Origin: an uncultured Eubacteriales bacterium
GTDB taxonomy: Bacteria > Bacillota > Clostridia > Christensenellales > Aristaeellaceae
DNA length: 11,268 nt
Assembly: GCA_900553295.1 (NCBI GenBank)
Contig: USCR01000076.1
Location: 1 to 11,268, forward strand
Reading direction: 5' to 3'
Below are positions 5,501 through 11,268 of this stretch, piece by piece. The notes below the pieces were generated by a model. The model searched no databases and was not told where the DNA came from. It was given only the letters and a program-made list of their open reading frames with translations. The translations under genes and the position numbers were made by a program. Numbering within the stretch: position 1 is the first letter of the stretch; the number at the start of each line of letters is the position of its first letter.

Positions 5501-8500
5501 AAAGCCTTCTGCTTCTCCGTCAGCTTGCCCGCTATGGCCTCCAGGTCCTCCGCCGTCAGCTGCCTTGCGCCCGTGGCTTCCCCTGGGTGGCTGTTCTTCT
5601 GGAATACGATTCCGCCACCCAGTAGATGGTTGGTGCCCACCAGCTCCTCACGCTTGGCCGCCGCGTAGATGTACATGGCCTCCTGAATCCGGAATTTCTG
5701 CTTCTTCCCGTCGTGCAGCGTCACTTCCACGCCGTTTTCCAGCTGCTTGCGCTCACTCTGGTTGATAATCTCCTGCACGCCGTATTCCTTCAGCGCCGCT
5801 TCCATGTACGCCTGCCCCTGGGCTACGTGCCGGGTGTGCGTGTTCTCCGCGTCCCGCAGCGCCTTCCAGATGGGCTCCATCTCCGTGCCCTCAAAAATGT
5901 GGAATACAGTCCCCGGGGACAGCAGCGCACGGTTCGTTACGTTCAGCACCGTTTCCGCCGCTTTGCCCCGCTGCTTGTGCGCTTTTCTTTGCAGCATCCG
6001 CGCCACCAGCCCGTCCCCGGCTTCCTGCAAGCTGTCCTGACGTTTCTGCATAAACAGCCTGTCCTCGTTAATGATCATCGCCGCATAGCTGCGCAGAATG
6101 TCCCGCAGCTCGATGGTCTCCTCCCGAGACAGCCGGTTCAGCTGCTTTCCGTCCGCGCTCTGGGCCAGGCGCTGCATGGCCTCCGATACGTCCCCATTGT
6201 AGAACGCCGCCAGCGCCGGTATGCCCGTGTCCGGCACCGCGCTCCCGTTGGCGTCCCGCTTGGGCAGCACCGCTTCGTACTCCTGCCGCGCACGCTCCAG
6301 CATCTCCCGCTTGATGGTCACCCCCTTGCCTTCGTTATAGTCCAGCGCTTCCAGCAGCGCCGTCACCGCGTCCCGCATCTGATAGGGCACAAAGCTCCCC
6401 GACTTGGGGCTGTTCAGCTTTTTCAGTATGCGCCCCTTCTGCCGGATGACCTCCGCCCGCGCCTTGCGCCGCTCTGCCATTTCTTCCCGTTTTGCCGACC
6501 ATTTTTTTATGATCTGCTGGGCATTCTCGTTAGCCACGTTGATCATCTCCGCGGTCATTCGCCGGTCTTCCTGCGCCTCCTGCCGCGCCGCCGCAATCTC
6601 TGCCCGCGACTGCTCCAGCTCCCGCCGTGCTTCCCGCAGCTCCGCCCGCGTTTTCTCCAGCTCCCGCGCGGTTTCCTGCGTCCTCGCCTCCGCGCCCTTT
6701 ACCGTGGGCGCCTCCAGGTATTTCTGGTACATCTCCGCCGTCACGTACTGGGTCATTTCTTCCAGGTTCATTGCATAGGGGTTGCTGACCTCCCTGCGCA
6801 CCGCTTCCAGGGCCGCCATGACCTGCTGCACCTTGTCCCCTTCGCTGGCGTCCTGGTCAAACATGCCCGGCCACTGCTGATGCATCTCTTCCCACGCCGC
6901 GTCCAGGCTCAGGGCGTTTCGGTCATTCCTCGCCGCAATGTTCCACCGTCCAAAGGCCGCCTTTCGGAATTCCTTCTCCGATCCGTACAGCTTCGCCGCT
7001 TCCGCCCATTGCGCATCCGTCAGCCGGAATCGCCCCTTGCGCAGATAGCCGCGCAGATCTGCGTACTCGTCGTACATGGTGCTGTCGATGTTCTCGCTCT
7101 TGTCCAGCATGTCCCGGGCGATGGCCGCCATGGCCTCCATGGCGCTCTTGCCCTCCGTGTCCGTCCGCGCGTTGGCCATGGCGTCAAAGGCTTTTTGCAG
7201 ATTCGCGCCCAGGTCGTTCACCCGCACCTTGCTCTGGTACTGCGCTTTCATCTCCCGCGCCAGCGCCCACACCGCCTTGCGGTCTACCGCCGCTTTCCCG
7301 TTTGCCCCGTCCCGCATGGCCCGCAGCTGCGCGTTCAGCGACCCCACCAGCTTCTGCAGCCGTTCGTTCTCCTCCACCACCCGCTGCATCTCCGTCATGT
7401 CGGTGTCCACGTTGCGAAGGGAATACTTTTCCGGTGTTTCATTGAATTCCCTATTGTAATTTGCCAGCGAAGCGAGTATACTGGCTATAGAAGGATTCTC
7501 CGATTCCTCGCGGGTAACGTTCATATGAGCGGCCGCGTCTTGTTGAAAGGAATCGGCTGGGTCCTTCATTTTTTGTATAACCACAGCATCATGCATATAA
7601 TAAGAATTATCCAGCGATAAGCCTTGTTTTATCACGACCCCCATATAATACTGCGTTTCATTCAACGATACGGGCGCAACGATCAATGCAGTATCAAATA
7701 GATTGCCTTTATGGTTGTTATCTATATGTATAATATGTCCTTTTTCAATGACCGGTTTCACCGCTTCCAGCAGCGCGCTTCTTCTTTTCGTTATGCCTTG
7801 GCTAATAAGATGCCTAATACCTCCTTCACTTAATCGTACTTCTCCAAGGATTGGATTGTATGCTTTCCCTCCTATCTGCTGAAAGTATTCCTTCGCCATA
7901 GTAAAGAAATCTTTTTCCGCATTTTTTGCGAACTTATTTCCTTGTATTTGGGCAACAGCCTCCATGTTTGCTACAATTGCCTTGTTCTGCTCTATTTCTT
8001 CGTCACTTAGCCTGATGACTTCTCCTGCGCTATTTTTCAAATCATATGCAACGGTGTTTTCGTTTTGTTTCCCGCTCCGTTCCTCCGTCCGCCCCCGTTC
8101 TCGCTTTCCGGCCTCCTCCATGAGCCGGTTGTACTCCTGTATAATGCTTTCGCCCCAGTCCGCCTCATGCTCCAGCATGGCCCGGGCTTCCGGGTTCTTT
8201 CCCGCGATCTTTTTCGCCAGTGCCTTCACCTCGGCCACAAACCGGTTGATGAACGCCATCACCTGATCCATGGCCTGCTTGAAGGCATTTTTATTTTCCG
8301 CGTTTTCATAGGCACGGGAAACAAACGCCCCCAGCGCCTCCGGCGTAGCGATGGCGTCATACAGCGCGTCCGCCGTCAATTCCTCCAGGGCTTCCTCCCG
8401 GCTCAGCGTCTGGCCTTCGGCGGCCTTGTACTGCTCCTGCTTCTCCGCCACTCGGGTCTCCAGGTCGTATCCTTCCGTGCTCCGCAATAGCGTCAGCACC

Positions 8501-11268
8501 GCATCCTGCAAGCCCTGGGCTTCCTGCCCCATATGCTCCCGGATGTAGTGCCACCCTTCGTGGGTCGCCACCCGCGTCAAATATCCTTCCTCCGCGTCCA
8601 ATGCCACCACCATGCCCTCGGAGGTCGTGTATACACCATTGGCGCCCCCGTCCCCAATGCTGTCCACCACCGTGTAATGCACCCCGTGGGCCTTGGCATA
8701 ATCGTCCAGCAGCGATAGCATCACCGCCTGGGCTTTTGTGGGCCGGGTGGTTTTCGCCGCGTACACCACCCCCGTGTACCCTTGCGTGTACGTCCTCGGC
8801 AACTGTCCCAGCTGCGCCTGCACCGTCTTGCCCAGGCTCTCCGGTATCTCCAGCCGCGCATTCTGCGCCGCCGTGGCCTCCTGCCCCGCCTGGTAGGCGA
8901 TGCGGTACACCCCGTCCTCCAGCATGGTCCCAAAGCCCACCTTGCGTTCATATTCCGTCATGGCCCGGCTGTTCTGCCCCGCCTGGTACGCGCTCTGAAA
9001 GGCCTGCCCGTATATCTCTAGGGGCAGGGATGTATTTTCATACCCCGCCAGGAACCGCCGCGCCGTCTGCGTGTCCTCAAACATGGCCGCCCGATTGTAG
9101 GCCGCTTGCGTGTCCGTGTCCGCAAACCGCACCTGATCCAGCCGGATTTCTCCCTTGCCCTTGCCCGCAATTTCGATTTCAACCCAGGCCGCGCCGTCCC
9201 GGATGCCCTGGAATCCCGTTACCTTCACCGGTACATCCTCGTACCCCGCCGCCGTCGCTTCCGCCGCAAAGGGCGTATGCTTCACACCCTTTGCGTCCTC
9301 CGCCTGCTGCATCTGCTCCACTGCTGCCCGCACTGCCTGGTCACCCGCCGCGTCGCTTCTTAACCCAGCCATGCGCTCCGCCGCCGCCTGGGCCGTGTCC
9401 GCGTCCACGCCCGCCTCCGTCAGCGCTGTGCGCGTGCTTCTGGCCTTAATCATGCCCACGCTTGTGGATACGCCTGCACCCAGAGAACCGGACAGCCCGC
9501 CCACCAGCATGCCCTGCAGCGTCTCCACCACAAACTCCATGTCCGTTTCCACCGTGGCCTGCGTCACGCTCATGCCGGCGGCGATCTTCTGTTTAATGCT
9601 CTCCGCCCGTTGGCTGCTGTCCCCGTTCAGGTAGTTGTCCAGCGCCCGGTCCACCACGTTCCCCGGCAGCTCCTCCAGGGCCTCCGGCGCAAAGGCTTTT
9701 ATCACGTTCGTCAGTATCGTCCGATAGCCGCCCCCCTTTCCCAGGGAAAACGCCGCTGTCAGGCGATCCATGCCCAGCTTTTCCGTGATGTATTCTGTTA
9801 CGCCCGCCGCCAGCCCCTGCACCAGCGCCCGGCTGTTGTCCCTGCCCAGCAGCAGCTCCTGCTGCGTCTTGCCCGATACCGCCGATAGCGCCATGAGCGC
9901 GCTGCCCACGTTGTTTCCTACTTTGGCAAGCGCGTTTGCGCCCTGCGCCACCACGCCAGCGCCCTGCAGCGCCTTTCCCACCGCGCCTCCCGTCGCCATG
10001 GAAATGGCGCTGTCCCCCGCCGTCATGAACACCTGATAAACCAGGTTCGCGGTTTGTCCGCCCAGTCCGTCCCCAAAGGCCTTCCGCTGCCCTTCCATAA
10101 CTGTTTCCCGCACGGTGTTCTTGAAGTGTGTCGTCGCAAATGCCGGGTCATATGGACTTGTATCCCGTCCCAGCATGGTGTCCACGCCCGCCTTGACCGC
10201 TCCAGTCCATTCCAACGGCGTCACGGCTATGCTTAGCCCGGACGTAATCCAAGATCCCACAGGATGCTCCGCCGCTTTTTTCACCACGCCCATCTGCTTA
10301 TCCGTCTCTCTCTTGAGCAGTCTGGGCTTAATGCTTTCCACATATTGCTTCGCAGCGTCCATGCCCTTCGTATTGCGCAGATAGTTATAGGTCGCCAGTT
10401 CCATTTCTGTCATGTTCTGCGCTATCCCTGCTTCCACGGCTCCCCAACTTAGCTCCGCTGGTGCCGCACTCTTCCCGACAAAGTCGTCCTCGAAGCGCAG
10501 CATGGCATACTCGCCCTCGGCAATCTGCCTTTCTACGGTCTCCAACTGATCTTTGGCGTTGTCCATCGCTGGCCCTGTAATTCCCGCCAGCTCCATGGCC
10601 GCAATGTCCTTTTTCAGCTTGTATTGCTGATTGTACAGCTCTGTCAGCAGCTTGCTGGCTTCCTGCCTGGCAATGGGGGCCTGCATCGTTCCCGCGTACT
10701 GGCTCAGCTCCTCCACTTGGGTCAGCTGTCCCTCGTTGACCCGCTGCCGATCCCGCTCCGCATAGCTGAACCCGCTTTCGAGTACCCCGCCATCCTCCAG
10801 CGCTTTTGCTTCCGCCCTGGCCTCCTCCGCCTGCTCCTCCAGGCTGGCCCACCCTTCATAGTCCAGCAGCTCCTGTTCTGTCAGCGTTTCACCCCTGTCC
10901 ACCTTTTCCTTCGCTTTCAGGTAGGCGTTATATGCTTCCGGATATTTTTCCATATCCGCCTTCAGCATGGCGTCGATTTCTTCCGCATTCTCTACCGCCT
11001 TGATGTAGCGGTCAAAATCCCCCTTCGTGTTCTTGCCGTAGACGGCAGCTCTCTCCGCTACTTCCTCCGGCAGGGGAACCCCCAACCGGTTCAGGATCGT
11101 CTCCTCGTTGGCAATCCGCTTGTTCACTTCCGCCAGCCCGGCCGCGTCTCCCTTGGCCTCCAGCTCTGCCTGCTGCTCATACAGCCCCTTCAGCGTGCTG
11201 TACGCATTGTTTGCAAAGGCCTGGTCCTCCTGGCTCAGCTGCGGCAGTTCCTTGTCCCTGGCCTGCTC
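2503..11268 (-). CDS. Giant phage polyvalent protein (at least 2921 residues, N-terminus outside window)
   Basis: A single open frame runs from the right edge to TGA 2505-2503. The GTG at 11127 is internal, since 47 further codons upstream remain open. Numbering from that GTG: to about 330, charged helical sequence; about 335-575, Gly/Ala-rich hydrophobic stretches (TGGAVGKALQGAGVVAQGA, GMLVGGLSGSLGAGVSTSV), possibly membrane-active. HEGWH at 856-860 with E915/E916 in EELTAD resembles a gluzincin metallopeptidase. About 1018-1234 is a BECR/LPD3-like small domain (GIRHLIS with H1106, then HIIHIDNNHKG). Coiled coils lie near 1242-1275 and 1470-1526. About 1560-2230 is a module I recognise from giant Clostridia phage proteins (RALLSPGTVFH, GGNLSVASQQATAVLRA). 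A membrane-like helix near 2240-2262 precedes an Asp/Lys-rich linker. From 2592 to the end are 84-residue repeats. Such proteins are thought to be carried in the virion and injected. Domain names are from memory of motifs, not a search. Confidence 0.9.
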   Translation of the reverse strand, partial: EQARDKELPQLSQEDQAFANNAYSTLKGLYEQQAELEAKGDAAGLAEVNKRIANEETILNRLGVPLPEEVAERAAVYGKNTKGDFDRYIKAVENAEEIDAMLKADMEKYPEAYNAYLKAKEKVDRGETLTEQELLDYEGWASLEEQAEEARAEAKALEDGGVLESGFSYAERDRQRVNEGQLTQVEELSQYAGTMQAPIARQEASKLLTELYNQQYKLKKDIAAMELAGITGPAMDNAKDQLETVERQIAEGEYAMLRFEDDFVGKSAAPAELSWGAVEAGIAQNMTEMELATYNYLRNTKGMDAAKQYVESIKPRLLKRETDKQMGVVKKAAEHPVGSWITSGLSIAVTPLEWTGAVKAGVDTMLGRDTSPYDPAFATTHFKNTVRETVMEGQRKAFGDGLGGQTANLVYQVFMTAGDSAISMATGGAVGKALQGAGVVAQGANALAKVGNNVGSALMALSAVSGKTQQELLLGRDNSRALVQGLAAGVTEYITEKLGMDRLTAAFSLGKGGGYRTILTNVIKAFAPEALEELPGNVVDRALDNYLNGDSSQRAESIKQKIAAGMSVTQATVETDMEFVVETLQGMLVGGLSGSLGAGVSTSVGMIKARSTRTALTEAGVDADTAQAAAERMAGLRSDAAGDQAVRAAVEQMQQAEDAKGVKHTPFAAEATAAGYEDVPVKVTGFQGIRDGAAWVEIEIAGKGKGEIRLDQVRFADTDTQAAYNRAAMFEDTQTARRFLAGYENTSLPLEIYGQAFQSAYQAGQNSRAMTEYERKVGFGTMLEDGVYRIAYQAGQEATAAQNARLEIPESLGKTVQAQLGQLPRTYTQGYTGVVYAAKTTRPTKAQAVMLSLLDDYAKAHGVHYTVVDSIGDGGANGVYTTSEGMVVALDAEEGYLTRVATHEGWHYIREHMGQEAQGLQDAVLTLLRSTEGYDLETRVAEKQEQYKAAEGQTLSREEALEELTADALYDAIATPEALGAFVSRAYENAENKNAFKQAMDQVMAFINRFVAEVKALAKKIAGKNPEARAMLEHEADWGESIIQEYNRLMEEAGKRERGRTEERSGKQNENTVAYDLKNSAGEVIRLSDEEIEQNKAIVANMEAVAQIQGNKFAKNAEKDFFTMAKEYFQQIGGKAYNPILGEVRLSEGGIRHLISQGITKRRSALLEAVKPVIEKGHIIHIDNNHKGNLFDTALIVAPVSLNETQYYMGVVIKQGLSLDNSYYMHDAVVIQKMKDPADSFQQDAAAHMNVTREESENPSIASILASLANYNREFNETPEKYSLRNVDTDMTEMQRVVEENERLQKLVGSLNAQLRAMRDGANGKAAVDRKAVWALAREMKAQYQSKVRVNDLGANLQKAFDAMANARTDTEGKSAMEAMAAIARDMLDKSENIDSTMYDEYADLRGYLRKGRFRLTDAQWAEAAKLYGSEKEFRKAAFGRWNIAARNDRNALSLDAAWEEMHQQWPGMFDQDASEGDKVQQVMAALEAVRREVSNPYAMNLEEMTQYVTAEMYQKYLEAPTVKGAEARTQETARELEKTRAELREARRELEQSRAEIAAARQEAQEDRRMTAEMINVANENAQQIIKKWSAKREEMAERRKARAEVIRQKGRILKKLNSPKSGSFVPYQMRDAVTALLEALDYNEGKGVTIKREMLERARQEYEAVLPKRDANGSAVPDTGIPALAAFYNGDVSEAMQRLAQSADGKQLNRLSREETIELRDILRSYAAMIINEDRLFMQKRQDSLQEAGDGLVARMLQRKAHKQRGKAAETVLNVTNRALLSPGTVFHIFEGTEMEPIWKALRDAENTHTRHVAQGQAYMEAALKEYGVQEIINQSERKQLENGVEVTLHDGKKQKFRIQEAMYIYAAAKREELVGTNHLLGGGIVFQKNSHPGEATGARQLTAEDLEAIAGKLTEKQKAFVDHMVQFLSRDTAEWGNQVTRELYGVEKFKESYYVPFKVARNYLRTDPASQQENRLKLGSFTKPLAQQASNPLEVQNFVEMWAAHMEQMSDYNAFVLPIEDMTRLMNYKTDNDTVRSVMQERYGNQVPDYILSFLRRLNGNAKSEMGSALVNKLVGGAKGAAVGGNLSVASQQATAVLRAYALIDAKYLVKGMGAGALSAAKMKKSYTEIMDWAPIATQKSWGYFDTNMTRGTYDRVRQTAMGKLDDALGYLSQKGDELAFTMIWEAVKREVAAKSGLTRGTEAYFRRCGERFTEVIDQTQVVDSIFQRTELATEKGLARLWTSFMSEPFKQYNMLWRAGWDLKEAWRSGNKAAIKRARNQMIRTSASVVLSSVAAAAAKSLISAMRDDDDEKKEKDENGKTVTVGVRGFGQKYLEAFLPNLLDNATGLLPLVGNWLGSFITGETYNSSSMDSALLDSITRMWQALGKGDYEMAWYRGLQVVSNATGLGLGNAYRDGKALFTTLVKTLQRDTLAGTAWDKSKPFATRLQAATKNYVYTKQEGDSRRASPAVFYDLLLDAWYAGGTGEEFQQVATAMLETGATVDGIASGFKSRLRGSEELVTKAADAYEQGKYSEYEKHVLELVRLGIGQKAAVSMVDSVLDSRKKATEEPEAQTWEMLLDELTDDDADLFSTKDLLEAIQRGDQAEADYLLGRLKESKEESTIRSGLTEAYRKEYVAAWEKGDTAAMKKISDLLLGLDVGYTEESIAKWPRDEMNADYREAIESGDAGQVRTVIAAMKKEGYTDSDLRSKLTQDYKASYTEAWNAGNKTQAQSIAAMLKGLAVGYTEDSFKEWRVDSLKADWDAAVEARDVNRLKTQITRQMEAGMNQKQIRDKVWNAYGEAYVMALAEGNTSTARQLAGLMLNTGAGLTTEEIPQKAVNKAHSIYENSVESGDLNTARQVLKYLNQAEDGDRLWDKLYNWAKDAFMDAYDSGEYADLEKNLVSMGFSQKTINGWKD
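2506..3354 (-). repeat. Protein-level tandem repeats of about 84 residues at the C-terminus of the giant protein
   Basis: Unit 1 (3354-3103) begins YVAAWEKGDT, unit 2 (3102-2851) begins YTEAWNAGNK, and unit 3 (2850-2602, 83 residues) begins YVMALAEGNT. A final half unit (2601-2506) begins FMDAYDSGEY. Within each unit are two half-repeats built on a [A/S]xx[G/A][D/N] turn followed by a helix, for example EAIESGDAGQVRTVIAAM. The first half often carries VGYTE[ED]SxxxW. Weaker half-units continue upstream (AYEQGKYSEYEKHVLEL). The DNA copies are diverged, so this is an old protein repeat, not a recent DNA duplication. The repeats probably make an alpha-solenoid used for packing or binding. Confidence 0.8.
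7430..8075. other. AT-rich composition island encoding one domain of the giant protein
   Basis: By hand count, 7441-8040 is about 41% GC (248 of 600). Single 60-base lines of flanking gene sequence give 72% (7261-7320), 63% (8161-8220) and 68% (8881-8940). The island matches residues about 1018-1233, the BECR/LPD3-like domain. Its ends coincide with two similar peptides, YDLKN (8046-8032) and YSLRN (7425-7411). The frame is intact throughout. This suggests the domain was exchanged into the gene from a lower-GC source. Confidence 0.75.

Noticed and set aside
5626..7620. A 664-codon plus-strand open frame, with similar long plus-strand frames at 4504-5625, 3610-4494 and 8601-9449
   Set aside because: They lie opposite the giant gene, are rich in Arg/Pro/His/Leu as expected of an antisense shadow in GC-rich DNA, and have no recognisable domains.
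11125..11127. GTG at 11127 as the start of the giant gene
   Set aside because: The frame stays open for 47 more codons to the window edge with the same charged helical composition, and no ribosome binding site precedes this GTG.
2503..11268. Virion RNA polymerase (N4-like) as the identity of the giant protein
   Set aside because: I see no polymerase motifs. The recognisable signals are a metallopeptidase, a BECR/LPD3-like domain and helical repeats.

Overview
This window looks like the right-hand (late, lysis-side) end of a prophage, or of an integrated phage-derived element, sitting next to a host tRNA gene. The likely host is a moderately GC-rich Clostridia-type Firmicute (gut Oscillospiraceae/Christensenellales style). 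I infer this from the strong AGGAGG-type ribosome binding sites, intrinsic terminators, TTG/GTG starts and Firmicute-phage protein types. Taxonomy is inference only.

Layout, left to right. (1) 1-155: the 5' end of an XRE-type regulator gene on the minus strand, starting at TTG. Its promoter is overlaid by three near-identical 20-bp operators spaced exactly 23 bp apart. (2) 262-642: a tRNA-Leu(UAA) gene on the plus strand with its own promoter and terminator. Its anticodon is split by a 222-nt ORF-less group I intron between U34 and A35. (3) 643-790: an AT-rich junction with a 12-bp tandem repeat and a bidirectional terminator. This is the probable phage attachment-end region, facing the 3' end of the tRNA as expected for tRNA-targeted integration. 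(4) 791-2441, minus strand: a compact lysis cassette transcribed leftwards. It encodes an NlpC/P60+SH3 endolysin, then a single-span membrane protein with a charged tail, then an LLH-type holin. The genes overlap by a few bases and appear translationally coupled. (5) 2470-2499: an intrinsic terminator between the giant gene and the lysis cassette, with almost no room for a new promoter after it. (6) 2503 to the right edge, minus strand: one uninterrupted reading frame of at least 2921 codons, still open at the window end. It encodes a giant phage 'polyvalent' protein.

The giant protein combines helical, membrane-active-looking segments with an HEGWH zinc-metallopeptidase-like motif and a small nuclease/toxin-like domain in markedly AT-richer DNA. 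These are followed by coiled coils, a long module recurrent in giant Clostridia phage proteins, a membrane-like helix, and about three and a half 84-residue repeats at the C-terminus. By analogy with known polyvalent proteins it would be packaged in the virion and injected with the DNA to protect the genome or act on the host. The downstream cassette would lyse the cell at the end of infection. The most unusual items are the tRNA group I intron at a phage junction, the base-composition island encoding one domain of the giant protein, the operator array with an embedded promoter, and the terminator that gates the lysis genes.
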